Source: Onishia taeanensis
Lineage (GTDB): Bacteria > Pseudomonadota > Gammaproteobacteria > Pseudomonadales > Halomonadaceae
Direction: 5' to 3'
NCBI RefSeq assembly: GCF_900100755.1
Contig: NZ_FNCI01000004.1
Coordinates: 1 to 63,919 of the forward strand
DNA length: 63,919 nt
Positions within the stretch are counted from its first letter, which is position 1. Every line of letters begins with the position of its first letter. Below, piece after piece: positions 19,593 to 28,308 of this stretch. The notes under the pieces were generated by a model. It searched no databases, was not told where the DNA came from, and worked only from the letters and a program-made list of their open reading frames with translations. The position numbers were made by a program, and so were the translations under genes.

Positions 19593-21410
19593 CTAGTCGT
19601 TCACCTTGAGCACGGCGAGGAAGGCATCTTGCGGGATCTCGACCCGACCCACCTGTTTCATGCGTTTCTTACCCGCTTTCTGCTTCTCGAGCAGCTTCTT
19701 CTTGCGGGATGCGTCGCCGCCATAGCACTTGGCGGTCACGTTCTTGCGCAGTGCCTTGACCGTCGAACGGGCCACGACCTGTCCTCCAATCGCCGCCTGG
19801 ATCGCGACGTCGAACATCTGGCGCGGGATCAGCTCTTTCATCTTCTCCACGAGCAGACGACCACGTGAATGAGCATGATCACGGTGGATGATGACTGCAA
19901 GGGCATCGACGCGATCACCGTTGATCAGCACGTCCAGACGCACCAGCTTAGCGGCTTCGAAGCGCTCGAAGTTGTAATCGAGCGACGCATAGCCCTTGGT
20001 GATCGACTTCAGGCGGTCAAAGAAGTCCATGACCACCTCGGACATGGGCAGCTCGTAGGTCAACTGAATCTGACTGCCCAGGAACTGCATGTCCAGCTGG
20101 GTGCCGCGGCGCTGCTCACATTCGGTGATGACGTTGCCGACGAACTCCTGGGGCACCAGGATGCTGGCCCGCACGACCGGCTCACGCATCTCGTTGACGT
20201 TGGCCATGTCCGGCAGCTTGGAGGGGTTGGAGACATAGATGATCTCGCCGCTGTCCATCGCCAGCTCATAGACCACCGTGGGCGCCGTGGTCAGCAGGTC
20301 GAGATTGTATTCCCGCTCGAGGCGCTCCTGGATGATCTCCATGTGCAGGGTGCCAAGGAAGCCGACGCGGAAACCGAAGCCCAGGGCGTCAGAATTCTCA
20401 GGCTCGTAGTCCAGGGAGGCATCATTGAGCGCCAGCTTCTCCAGCGCGTCGCGGAAGTCCTCGTAGTCGTCGGCGCTGACCGGGAACATACCGGCATAGA
20501 CTTGCGGCTTGACCTTCTGGAAGCCGGGCAGGCGCGGCACGTCTGGCGTTTTGGTGTGGGTGATGGTGTCGCCCACCGGTGCGCCATGAATGTCCTTGAT
20601 ACCGGCGACCACGAAGCCGACCTCACCGGCGCGCAGGATGCCGGTTTCCTTGCGTAGCGGGGTGAAGATACCCACCTCGCCGACCGGCCAGTCGCGGCCT
20701 GTCGAGGTCATGCGAATCTTGTCGCCCTTCTTCAGGGTGCCATCGAAGACTCGCACCAGCGAGACCACGCCCAGGTAGTTGTCGAACCAGGAGTCGACGA
20801 TCAGCGCCTGCAGCGGCGCGTCCCGATCACCCTTGGGCGCCGGAATATCGCGCACCAGACGCTCGAGCAGACCTTCCATGCCCATGCCGCTCTTGGCCGA
20901 CACCTGGCAGGCATCGGTGGCATCCAGGCCGATGATCTCCTCGATTTCCTTGCTGACCTTGTCCGGGTCGGCCTGAGGCAAGTCCATCTTGTTGAGTACC
21001 GGCAGCACCTCGAGCCCCTGCTCCACGGCGGTGTAGCAGTTGGCCACGGACTGCGCCTCGACCCCCTGCCCCGCATCGACCACCAGCAGAGCACCCTCAC
21101 AGGCGTAGAGCGAACGAGAGACTTCATAGGAGAAGTCGACGTGCCCCGGCGTATCGATGAAGTTGAGCTGGTAGGTCTTACCATCGTCAGCCAAGTAATC
21201 CAGGGTGACCGACTGCGCCTTGATGGTGATGCCGCGCTCACGCTCAATATCCATGGAGTCGAGCACCTGCTCCTTGAGCTCGCGATCGGTCAGGCCGCCA
21301 CAGATCTGAATGATGCGATCCGAGAGGGTCGACTTGCCATGATCGATATGGGCGATGATCGAGAAGTTACGAATCAAGCTCAGGTCTTTGCTCGTTGCGT
21401 TGTTGCTCAT
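19593..21410 (-). CDS. lepA: Elongation factor 4 (LepA)
   Basis: EF4 is a ribosome-associated translational GTPase involved in back-translocation or initiation fidelity. At 605 residues it has the normal domain order: G domain with [18 protein letters not shown] and NKMDLPQ, two beta-barrel domains, an EF-G-like domain and the LepA-specific C-terminal domain ([26 protein letters not shown]). The final segment FLAVLKVND is typical of the family. It is the first gene of lepA-lepB, separated from mucD by a hairpin terminator. Confidence 0.97.
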   Translation of the reverse strand: MSNNATSKDLSLIRNFSIIAHIDHGKSTLSDRIIQICGGLTDRELKEQVLDSMDIERERGITIKAQSVTLDYLADDGKTYQLNFIDTPGHVDFSYEVSRSLYACEGALLVVDAGQGVEAQSVANCYTAVEQGLEVLPVLNKMDLPQADPDKVSKEIEEIIGLDATDACQVSAKSGMGMEGLLERLVRDIPAPKGDRDAPLQALIVDSWFDNYLGVVSLVRVFDGTLKKGDKIRMTSTGRDWPVGEVGIFTPLRKETGILRAGEVGFVVAGIKDIHGAPVGDTITHTKTPDVPRLPGFQKVKPQVYAGMFPVSADDYEDFRDALEKLALNDASLDYEPENSDALGFGFRVGFLGTLHMEIIQERLEREYNLDLLTTAPTVVYELAMDSGEIIYVSNPSKLPDMANVNEMREPVVRASILVPQEFVGNVITECEQRRGTQLDMQFLGSQIQLTYELPMSEVVMDFFDRLKSITKGYASLDYNFERFEAAKLVRLDVLINGDRVDALAVIIHRDHAHSRGRLLVEKMKELIPRQMFDVAIQAAIGGQVVARSTVKALRKNVTAKCYGGDASRKKKLLEKQKAGKKRMKQVGRVEIPQDAFLAVLKVND

Positions 21411-21495
21411 GCACAGTCATCCGGTTCTTGGTGCGCATCCCGTCGGCCACCGGGTAAAGCCCGATGGGTGGGGCGTCTTGAAAAAGAATGCCGGC

Positions 21496-21501
21496 ATTGT
21501 A
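21496..21501 (-). promoter_or_regulatory. Candidate lepA-lepB promoter -10
   Basis: TACAAT on the minus strand lies inside a short palindrome (GCCGG-N7-CCGGC, 21490-21506), about 85 bases upstream of lepA. No clear -35 is visible. The overlap of a palindrome with the -10 could mark a repressor site. Confidence 0.35.
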
Positions 21502-21553
21502 CCGGCAAGGGCTCGACAGGAACAGCGACGCCGCCGGGAAGGTGCGCCCAACG

Positions 21554-21581
21554 AACGACGGGGCCCGCAGGCCCCGTCGTT
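21554..21581 (-). terminator. Hairpin terminator of the mucD transcript
   Basis: A 12-bp perfect GC-rich stem (21554-21565 with 21570-21581) with a 4-base loop lies 15 bases after the mucD stop and upstream of lepA. The T-run is weak. Confidence 0.6.
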
Positions 21582-21595
21582 AGTATCGAGTGAGA

Positions 21596-23017
21596 TTAGT
21601 CGTCGGCCTCGAGTCGCAGCGCGATATACAAGGAGCGACCCTCACGATAGAGGCGTACCGGCACGGCGTGGCCGGACTCCAGGGAGTCGATGACCGACAT
21701 CAGCTGCTTCGGCGAGGTAATGGCCTGATCGCCGATGGAGACCAGCACATCTCCAGGACGAATGCCGGCCTGCTGAGCCACACCGCCGGACTCGACGGCT
21801 TCGACACCCACACCGCCGTCGACGCCCAGACGCTCGAGGGTCTGATCATCGAGGGTAGTGACGGTCAGCCCCAGACGCGTCTGGCTGTCGCTGGACTGGC
21901 TCGAGCCCTGACCGCCATTGGCCATATCCGGCCAGTCACCGACAGTGACCGTGATCTCACGCTGGCGTCCATCGCGCATCACGTCCAGATCGACATCATC
22001 GCCCGGACGCACTCGCCCGATGAGTCGCGGCAAGGTGCTGGAGCGATCGACTTCCTGACCGTTGACGCCCACGATCACATCGCCGGCTTTAAGGCCATCG
22101 CGAGCGGCAGGGCCATCGGGGTCGAGATCGGCAATCAGCGCTCCGTTGGGGCCGTCAAGCCCGAAGGACTCGGCCAGATCCTGCGACACCGGCTGGATCA
22201 CGACACCCAACCAGCCGCGGCTGACGTGCCCTTCGCTCTTGAGCTGGTCGGCAACGTCCATGGCCACGCTGATCGGAATCGCGAACGAGAGGCCCATGTA
22301 GCCACCGTTACGGGTAAAGATCTGCGAGTTGATACCCACCACTTCACCGTCGAGATTGAATAGCGGTCCGCCGGAGTTGCCCGGGTTGATGGCCACATCG
22401 GTCTGGATGAAGGGCACGTAGGCATCGGACGGTAGCGTGCGGTTGATGGCACTGACGATGCCAGCGGTGACCGAGTGATCGAAACCGAAGGGTGAACCGA
22501 TGGCCGCGACCCACTCACCCACCTCGAGGGTATCGGAATCGCCGATATCCAGTGTCGGCAGATTGTCGGCATCGACCTTGAGGAGCGCGACATCGGTCTT
22601 GGTATCAGCACCGACCAGCTCGGCCTTTAGCTCCCGGCGGTCATTGAGACGCACCAGGATCTCATCGGCGTCCTTGACCACATGTGCGTTGGTCATGATG
22701 TAGCCATCTTCGCTGATCACGAAGCCCGAGCCGAGCGACTGACGCTCGTGTTCCTGCTTCTGGCCACCACCCGGCATGGGCAGCTGGTCGCCGAAGAAGC
22801 GCCGGAAGATCTCGGGAATATCCTCACCGCCGGGGCCGTGATAGGAGAAACCACCCGATGAGACGGTGCGTGTCGTCGAGATATTGACCACACCGGGGGC
22901 GGCTTGGGCGACCAGCTCGGTGAAGTCAGGTAGCTCACGAGCCTGGGCCGAGGCACAGGCCAGAGACAGCATTAACAGCAAGGCAAACATGAAAGAATGG
23001 CGAAGCGTGCGTTCCAT
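21596..23017 (-). CDS. mucD: Do-family periplasmic serine endopeptidase MucD (DegP-like)
   Basis: MucD is a periplasmic protease/chaperone that removes misfolded envelope proteins. The start at 23017 has AGGAG 6 bases upstream and gives a clean signal peptide (residues 1-27, cleaved after AQA); the frame stays open further upstream but lacks a ribosome site. Of 473 residues, the catalytic triad is H112 (TNAHVV), D142 (TDVALLKV) and S215 (NPGNSGGPL). Two PDZ domains follow (LGVVIQPVSQDLAESFG and QQAGIRPGDVLVSIG regions). It ends the rpoE-rseA-rseB-rseC-mucD gene set, an order like Pseudomonas algU-mucABCD, but has a 140-base leader region of its own. Confidence 0.95.
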   Translation of the reverse strand: MERTLRHSFMFALLLMLSLACASAQARELPDFTELVAQAAPGVVNISTTRTVSSGGFSYHGPGGEDIPEIFRRFFGDQLPMPGGGQKQEHERQSLGSGFVISEDGYIMTNAHVVKDADEILVRLNDRRELKAELVGADTKTDVALLKVDADNLPTLDIGDSDTLEVGEWVAAIGSPFGFDHSVTAGIVSAINRTLPSDAYVPFIQTDVAINPGNSGGPLFNLDGEVVGINSQIFTRNGGYMGLSFAIPISVAMDVADQLKSEGHVSRGWLGVVIQPVSQDLAESFGLDGPNGALIADLDPDGPAARDGLKAGDVIVGVNGQEVDRSSTLPRLIGRVRPGDDVDLDVMRDGRQREITVTVGDWPDMANGGQGSSQSSDSQTRLGLTVTTLDDQTLERLGVDGGVGVEAVESGGVAQQAGIRPGDVLVSIGDQAITSPKQLMSVIDSLESGHAVPVRLYREGRSLYIALRLEADD

Positions 23018-23076
23018 AATCACTCCTGCAACAGCATGGGAAGGCAATGCGTGGATCGGCAATGGTGAGTGCCAGC

Positions 23077-23137
23077 GACTCCGATGCGACGGAGTCTCGG
23101 CCATTCCTATGAACTATCCCTAATATAATCGTTATAT
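23077..23137 (-). promoter_or_regulatory. mucD upstream region: AT-rich palindrome and leader hairpin
   Basis: In the rseC-mucD spacer there is a perfect palindrome ATATAA-TCG-TTATAT (23123-23137) that stands out from the surrounding high GC. It is followed, nearer mucD, by a 7-bp hairpin (GACTCCG/CGGAGTC, 23077-23096, 6-base loop). Overlapping TATATT and TATAAC hexamers on the minus strand could be -10 elements, suggesting mucD has its own promoter in addition to read-through from rpoE. I see no good sigma-E -35. Confidence 0.4.
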
Positions 23138-23157
23138 GTTGTTGGCGTGCCCGGCGA

Positions 23158-23622
23158 TCAAGGCGGAGAGGGGTCGAGCAGTACCGGACGGTAGCTGCCA
23201 GGCTGGCACCGACCCCAGAGGGCCAGGCCGATCACGCCGCAGGCAAGCCCGGCCAGGAAGGCCACCGGTACCAGCGGATGGCCGGGCGCCAGCCAGGCCT
23301 CGGCGGCGCCACCGGCAAGCAATGACGTCACCAAGGGCAGGCCATAGATCGCCAGGGCCCCTTGCAGGAAACGTCGAGCCGGCAGGCCGATTCGCACCGT
23401 CTGGCCTACCGTCAAATCAGATGAAGTCTCAATGGTCAGCTGCCGGGGGCGAGCCTTGCGCCTGGTCGCCAGCAGGCCAGTGCCACAGCCCTTTCGGGAA
23501 GCACAGCCCGCACAGCCGCTCTGGGTAAGCACGCTGACACGGGCGCCTTCACGCAGAAGAGCATCGACCCGCGCCGTGGCTTCGAGCCAGTGCCCCGCGG
23601 TCATGCCAATGCTTGCGGTCAT
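23158..23622 (-). CDS. rseC: SoxR-reducing / sigma-E regulatory protein RseC (MucC)
   Basis: This is an inner-membrane protein of the RseC/MucC family, linked to sigma-E control and reduction of SoxR. The 154-residue protein has an N-terminal cytoplasmic part with the cysteine cluster SGCAGCASRKGCG (a possible metal or iron-sulfur site) and two transmembrane segments near residues 82-105 and 110-130. AGGAGG precedes the ATG, which overlaps the end of rseB by four bases. Confidence 0.92.
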   Translation of the reverse strand: MTASIGMTAGHWLEATARVDALLREGARVSVLTQSGCAGCASRKGCGTGLLATRRKARPRQLTIETSSDLTVGQTVRIGLPARRFLQGALAIYGLPLVTSLLAGGAAEAWLAPGHPLVPVAFLAGLACGVIGLALWGRCQPGSYRPVLLDPSPP

Positions 23623-24689
23623 GGCGCCTCCTGAGGGCTCAAGGCGTCGCTGGACACCTCGTCACTGAGCACTTGGCTACTGCTCTCGGCACCGGCAAGC
23701 CCCACCCGCTCGACCACCCTGATCAGTACCTTGGGCGGCAACTCCCCCATCGCCACCACCTGCATGGGCTGGCCGCCCAGCACCATATGTCGAACCGCCG
23801 CGTAAGAGATGCCAAGGCGGTGCAGGCCTGGGGCTAGCGCGGGACGCTCGGGGTCGAGAGGTTCGACGAACATGCTGAGGCTGGAGAGACCATCGCTGAA
23901 GAGGCGATGAGGCACCTTATCGGCGTGACTGGCATCGGCCGTAGCCACCGGCTGAGGAACGAACCCGGGCGGTAGCCAACCGGGCTGCCAGGCATCGTTG
24001 GGAGAGGGGCGCACTCGGTCCATTTCGATCTGGCCCTCGAACACCGTGGGATGTTCGATGTCGGTGATCTGGAAGGTTTCGAGTACTCGCCCTTGGGTAT
24101 CGAGCAACATCTGCTTGAGCGGCAGCGCCGTTACTTTGTCTAACCACAGGCGCTGCCCAAAGCGCATATCGTCGAGCGGCTCGATATCCAGACGAACGGC
24201 GGCACGGCCGGCAATCCGTTCCTCGCCACCGAGGCTGAGACGATAGTGTTCGTCGAGCTTGGCCATGATCGCCTGTGGCGAAGTCGGCGCGTTGGCGTCA
24301 CCTGAGGCCCAGCCGCCGCGGCCAATGCGCCCCCGACGTTCGAATACGACGGGATCGCCATCCAGGAAGCGCGCCACCTCATGCTCGATGCCGTCACGGA
24401 TATTATGGGTCAGCGCCAGGGTCCGCACGCCGTCGCTACCGATGCGCACGGCGCGCGCCTTGAACTCATAGCAGTGGTTGGCCCAGAGACTGCGACCGAA
24501 CCAATCACTGGCCGTGGCCGGTGCCGCCTGCGCCTCCAGTCGCTGGCAGTCATACCCATCGGCGCTCTCTTCGGCCGCCAGGGCCGATGCCGCCGGCCAA
24601 GCCATTGCCAGCAAGGCCGCGAACGTCAACATCTGGGGAAGCGACCGACAGCGGCCAGGATCTCGGCTCATGACAGGGGACACCAGCAT
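23619..24689 (-). CDS. rseB: Sigma-E regulatory protein RseB (MucB)
   Basis: RseB is a periplasmic protein that binds the anti-sigma factor RseA and shields it from DegS until it senses mislocalised lipoprotein or LPS. The 356-residue product has a signal peptide (hydrophobic core near 16-35), the LolA-like N-terminal domain and the smaller MucB C-terminal domain ending around LGGQPMQVVAMGELP. The ATG at 24689 overlaps the rseA stop (TGATG); an ATG at 24671 is an alternative that still keeps the signal peptide. Confidence 0.92.
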   Translation of the reverse strand: MLVSPVMSRDPGRCRSLPQMLTFAALLAMAWPAASALAAEESADGYDCQRLEAQAAPATASDWFGRSLWANHCYEFKARAVRIGSDGVRTLALTHNIRDGIEHEVARFLDGDPVVFERRGRIGRGGWASGDANAPTSPQAIMAKLDEHYRLSLGGEERIAGRAAVRLDIEPLDDMRFGQRLWLDKVTALPLKQMLLDTQGRVLETFQITDIEHPTVFEGQIEMDRVRPSPNDAWQPGWLPPGFVPQPVATADASHADKVPHRLFSDGLSSLSMFVEPLDPERPALAPGLHRLGISYAAVRHMVLGGQPMQVVAMGELPPKVLIRVVERVGLAGAESSSQVLSDEVSSDALSPQEAP

Positions 24690-25375
24690 CAACGCAGACC
24701 CAGTGACTCTTGGCCTGAAGCCCTCAGCAGCGGCATCCAGGCATCGCCACTACGATATGCCGCGCCTTCCGCATGGCGGTCGAGATAGGACTGCAGCAAG
24801 CGGGCCTGCTGCTGATCGCCGCGCTGCGACTGGCGAACGCTAGGCGCCATCATCATCGGTGATTCGACGGTGGCGCCGACATTCATCAGGCCGCGGTCGG
24901 CTGCGGACGACTGAAACAGCGGCAAGTCGACCAAGGACGGTCGCTGAATCTGGCTGGAAACGCCACTGCCCCCGCTCGGCGCGCTGACCAGACCGGCCTG
25001 GCCTGACTGGGCACGCTCGTCAGGCGAGTTATAAAATTGCACGCCGGTAATCACCATCAACGAGACCGCAGCGGCCGCGGCCGCACTGCCTGCAAAGGAG
25101 CCAGCGCGGGAAAACAGGCTGCGCGACGGCGCCACCGGCGCCTCGATTTCCGGTGACGGCTCATCGGCGAGCCTCGCCATGATGCCTGCCGACAGATCGG
25201 TGGACACATCGATATCCCGGTCTCGCTGCATCAAACTGCGAGCCAGATGGTAGCGGCGCCAGGTCTCAGCGACCTCGGGGGACTCGTCCAGCGACTTGAG
25301 CACCCGAGGAAGTTCGAGATTGTCTGCCTCACTGTCCATCAAGGCAGACAATGACTCCTGTGAATTCTGATTCAT
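24689..25375 (-). CDS. rseA: Anti-sigma-E factor RseA (MucA)
   Basis: RseA is a single-pass inner-membrane anti-sigma factor. The 228-residue protein has the N-terminal sigma-binding domain (SQESLSALMDSEADN, then WRRYHLARSLM), one transmembrane helix near residues 95-115 (AAAAAVSLMVITGVQF) and a periplasmic domain that would bind RseB. The ATG at 25375 is preferred over an adjacent upstream GTG, because GAGGG lies about 8 bases away. Unlike most relatives it is separated from rpoE by 220 bases. The C-terminal half is low in similarity, as is normal for this family. Confidence 0.9.
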   Translation of the reverse strand: MNQNSQESLSALMDSEADNLELPRVLKSLDESPEVAETWRRYHLARSLMQRDRDIDVSTDLSAGIMARLADEPSPEIEAPVAPSRSLFSRAGSFAGSAAAAAAVSLMVITGVQFYNSPDERAQSGQAGLVSAPSGGSGVSSQIQRPSLVDLPLFQSSAADRGLMNVGATVESPMMMAPSVRQSQRGDQQQARLLQSYLDRHAEGAAYRSGDAWMPLLRASGQESLGLR

Positions 25376-25595
25376 CACTTACACCCTCACACTTTAAGGC
25401 GTGTCGCCCTTAGATCAGTTGTCGACTCGAGTGGTGACAACGTGCCTTTACGACCTGCCTACCCAGATGAGAAAGACGCCTAGCGTCAGACCATCCCTTT
25501 CAAGGCATTGCCACCGCGATACATTCGACCCATGCATGTGACGCCAGAAGGCGACAACAGTTCAGCCCTAAAGGCAAAAATGCTGGAATCGATCA

Positions 25596-26198
25596 TTAAT
25601 GCACCATGTCTTGGGTTCTGGCGGTCACCACCAGCGGCTGGATATGGCGATCGACGGCCTCCCGGGCACGGAAGATGCGCGAGCGCACCGTGCCGACCGG
25701 GCAGTCCATGATTTGGGCAATATCTTCATAGGACAGACCATCGAATTCACGCAGAGTAATCGCCGTGCGCAGATCCTCTGGCAGCGCTTCGATCGCCTCG
25801 AAGACCGCCGTTTCCAGCTGATCACGCGCGATGGCCGCCTCTGGTGACTCGACATCGGAAAGCCGGCCGCTCTGATCGATGACCTCGGCATCGACGATAT
25901 CCATATCGCTACCCGGCGGACGACGCCCACGGGACACCAGGTGGTTCTTGGCGGTATTGATCGCAATGCGATATAGCCAGGTATAGAAGGCGCTATCGGC
26001 ACGAAACTTACCCAGCGCTCGGTAGGCCTTGATGAAGGCCTCTTGGGCCACATCCTGGACCTCGGCGTGGTCATGCACGTAGCGGCCAATCAAGCCAATG
26101 ATCTTGTGCTGATACTTCTTCACCAGCAGATCGAAGGCCCTCTTGTCTCCCCGTTGAGCGCGCTCAACGAGTTGCTGATCGGTTTCCCGGGTATCCAT
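25596..26198 (-). CDS. rpoE: RNA polymerase sigma factor RpoE / AlgU
   Basis: This is the extracytoplasmic sigma factor for envelope stress. At 200 residues it shows region 2 (FDLLVKKYQHKIIGLIGRYV, DVAQEAFIKAYRAL) and region 4 (EALPEDLRTAITLREFDGLSYEDIAQIM, helix-turn-helix), almost identical to AlgU/RpoE of other gammaproteobacteria. A GGGGGG site sits 4 bases before the ATG. It heads the cluster rpoE-rseA-rseB-rseC-mucD. The neighbour on the other side is aroF, not nadB as in Pseudomonas and E. coli. Confidence 0.97.
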   Translation of the reverse strand: MDTRETDQQLVERAQRGDKRAFDLLVKKYQHKIIGLIGRYVHDHAEVQDVAQEAFIKAYRALGKFRADSAFYTWLYRIAINTAKNHLVSRGRRPPGSDMDIVDAEVIDQSGRLSDVESPEAAIARDQLETAVFEAIEALPEDLRTAITLREFDGLSYEDIAQIMDCPVGTVRSRIFRAREAVDRHIQPLVVTARTQDMVH

Positions 26199-26538
26199 TC
26201 AGCCCCCCTTAATACAGGTAGGGCGTACAATCGACGCTCCAGAGGGCAGCCTCGCAGGGAAGCTTCGTCCGAAGGTACAATTCTCGGTGAACGCTTTAAG
26301 CAAACAAGCAGTCATAACGTCTATGTGGAAACCTGGTGGCATTCGGTGATGGTTATCCGTCAGTGTTCCTGTTTATTGGCATTCCATCAAGCACACAGCA
26401 TGCCAGCGATAACGAACCGCTGGGACAGCAGGTGCCGGCAACGAGTTCCCTGCGGCCGTTGATTTTCACTAGCCCCACGAGCGATAGTAGGCGTCTCTTC
26501 ATCATTTTCACGCGCGTATTCACGTCACAGGTAGCGGC
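26199..26538. other. 340-base divergent promoter region between rpoE and aroF
   Basis: No gene is supported. On the plus strand TTGATT (26459-26464), an 18-base spacer and GATAGT (26483-26488) form a plausible aroF promoter. On the rpoE side, a weak sigma-E-like pair (GAAGCTT, about 16 bases, TCTGG; minus strand, 26237-26264) could allow autoregulation, but the -35 departs from GGAACTT. Confidence 0.35.
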
Positions 26539-27612
26539 ATGTCACAACAGCAGGTCAATAACCTCAACGTCCTGGCCCAGGATGTCCTGATCACTCCCGA
26601 GACGCTCAAGCAGGAAATCCCCCTGACCGACGCCGCCGAACGCACGGTCATCGAGGGCCGCGAGACCATCCAGCGCATTCTGGACGGCAGCGACCCACGG
26701 CTGCTGGTCGTGGTGGGTCCCTGCTCTATCCATGACGTGGACGCGGCGCTGGATTATGCCCGGCGTTTGCGTCGCCTGGCCGATGAGGTCAAGGAAAGCC
26801 TGTACATCGTGATGCGCGTCTATTTCGAGAAACCGCGCACGACCGTCGGCTGGAAAGGCCTGATCAACGACCCGCACCTCAACGGCTCCTTCGAGATCGA
26901 AGAAGGCCTGCACATTGCGCGCCGGCTGCTGGTGGATCTCGCCGAGATGGGCCTGCCGCTCGCCACCGAAGCCCTCGATCCGATCTCCCCGCAGTATCTT
27001 CAGGACTGCATCAGTTGGTCGGCGATTGGCGCCCGTACCACCGAATCCCAGACCCACCGCGAGATGGCCTCTGGCCTGTCCTGCCCGGTCGGCTTCAAGA
27101 ACGGTACCGACGGCAGCCTCGACGTAGCGGTCAATGCTCTGCAGTCGGTGGCGCACCCGCACAACTTCCTCGGCATCGACCAGGCCGGCCAGGTCGCGAT
27201 CATCCGTACCCGCGGCAATGCCTATGGCCATGTGGTGCTGCGCGGCGGCAACGGCAAGCCCAACTACGACAGCGTCAGCGTAGCGCTTGCCGAGAAGGAA
27301 CTGGAAAAGGAAGGCATCAAGCCGAACATCATGATCGACTGTTCGCATGCCAACTCCAACAAGGATCCGGCGCTGCAGTCGCTGGTAATGGAAAACGTCA
27401 CCAACCAGATTCTCGAGGGCAACCGCTCGATCATCGGCCTGATGGTCGAATCCCATATCGGCTGGGGCAACCAGAAGATCAAGGACGACAAAGCGGACCT
27501 GGCCTACGGCGTGTCGATTACCGATGCCTGCATCGACTGGGACACCACCGTTGCCACCTTCACCGCCATGAACGAAAAACTGGCCCCGGTGCTGTCCAAG
27601 CGTCGTGACTAG
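26539..27612 (+). CDS. aroF: 3-deoxy-7-phosphoheptulonate synthase, class I, AroF (tyrosine-sensitive) subtype
   Basis: It condenses phosphoenolpyruvate and erythrose 4-phosphate, the first step of aromatic amino acid synthesis. The 357-residue protein is a class I-alpha DAHP synthase with LLVVVGPCSIHD, MRVYFEKPRTTVGWKGLIND, GARTTESQTHRE and SCPVGFKNGTDG. It resembles E. coli AroF more than AroG or AroH: compare DVLITPETLKQ near the N-terminus, LATEALDPISPQYL, GIDQAGQVAII and MIDCSHANSNKD. Tyrosine sensitivity is inferred from that similarity only. It is monocistronic with a strong terminator, divergent from rpoE. Confidence 0.93.
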   Translation: MSQQQVNNLNVLAQDVLITPETLKQEIPLTDAAERTVIEGRETIQRILDGSDPRLLVVVGPCSIHDVDAALDYARRLRRLADEVKESLYIVMRVYFEKPRTTVGWKGLINDPHLNGSFEIEEGLHIARRLLVDLAEMGLPLATEALDPISPQYLQDCISWSAIGARTTESQTHREMASGLSCPVGFKNGTDGSLDVAVNALQSVAHPHNFLGIDQAGQVAIIRTRGNAYGHVVLRGGNGKPNYDSVSVALAEKELEKEGIKPNIMIDCSHANSNKDPALQSLVMENVTNQILEGNRSIIGLMVESHIGWGNQKIKDDKADLAYGVSITDACIDWDTTVATFTAMNEKLAPVLSKRRD

Positions 27613-27658
27613 CACCTCGTGATGTGCTCGCAGCCATTGCCACCGTCGGCTGCAATAG

Positions 27659-27688
27659 AAAACGCCCGCTATGATAGCGGGCGTTTTT
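27659..27688. terminator. Intrinsic terminator of aroF, probably bidirectional
   Basis: A 13-bp stem (27659-27671 with 27675-27687) with a 3-base loop, followed by TTTTT on the plus strand. The minus strand also gives a T-rich tail, so it can serve the convergent gene at 27772-28218. Confidence 0.92.
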
Positions 27689-27771
27689 CGTTTTATGGCG
27701 GCATTGTCGCGGCTGCCTGCCTGGGCGTGATACCGGTCATTCAATACTCTAGCGTTTAGCCTCGCCGGCCT

Positions 27772-28218
27772 TCAGGCCACCTGGCGCTCAGCTTGCTCGA
27801 GCTTGTACTGAGCGAAGAAACGACTGTCCTGCTCTGACGCATCGGGGCAGACGAAGTAGGCAATATCGTCACGCACTGGAGCCGGCTTTCGATGCTGGCC
27901 GTCTTCCCAGTACAACACCGCATGCTTCACCAGCTCTTCCAGGTAGGTGTGATCCCACTGATAGTGGCAATAGCCGTGGTGGTCGGAGAGATAGGGACTA
28001 TAGTCGCTAGGCGTGGTCGTCACCTCAGCGTTCTTGTACTCGGCAAACGCCTTGGCGTCCTGCTCCGCCGTCTCCGGGTCGACGAAATAGGCCGCGTCGC
28101 GCCTTGGCGGCAGCGCCTGCGGCAAACCAAACTTCTCGCCCACCGCCGAACATTCGACCACAATCCAGGAGACGAAGTGAGCACCAATCAAGTGGTCCCA
28201 TTTCAGTGCGATATACAT
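27772..28218 (-). CDS. Hypothetical protein with two tandem WDH...AYFV...FAxYK repeats
   Basis: I do not recognise this 148-residue protein. The ATG at 28218 has AAGGAAAA just upstream; upstream in-frame starts lack a ribosome site. It is an internal duplication. Repeat 1 runs from WDH at residue 7 to FAEYK near 62; repeat 2 from WDH at 88 to FAQYK near 139. Each repeat ends in RxDxAYFVxPxxxEQDxxxFAxYK-like sequence (about residues 39-62 and 116-139). Between them is a His- and Tyr-rich stretch (SDHHGYCHYQWDH) that could bind metal. There is no signal peptide or membrane segment, so it is probably cytoplasmic. It lies 91 bases after dinG on the same strand and faces aroF. Function unknown. 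Confidence 0.8.
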   Translation of the reverse strand: MYIALKWDHLIGAHFVSWIVVECSAVGEKFGLPQALPPRRDAAYFVDPETAEQDAKAFAEYKNAEVTTTPSDYSPYLSDHHGYCHYQWDHTYLEELVKHAVLYWEDGQHRKPAPVRDDIAYFVCPDASEQDSRFFAQYKLEQAERQVA

Positions 28219-28308
28219 GCAGTTTTCCTTTTTTAACGACATCCCATTGAGCAACATAGTCCCGAGAGGCCGCCTTTTCCACGCTCGGCACCCATGCGCC
28301 AAGGGACA

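Noticed and set aside
26542-27744. 400-residue minus-strand open frame
   Set aside because: Antisense to aroF with the same shadow composition; it also crosses the aroF terminator.
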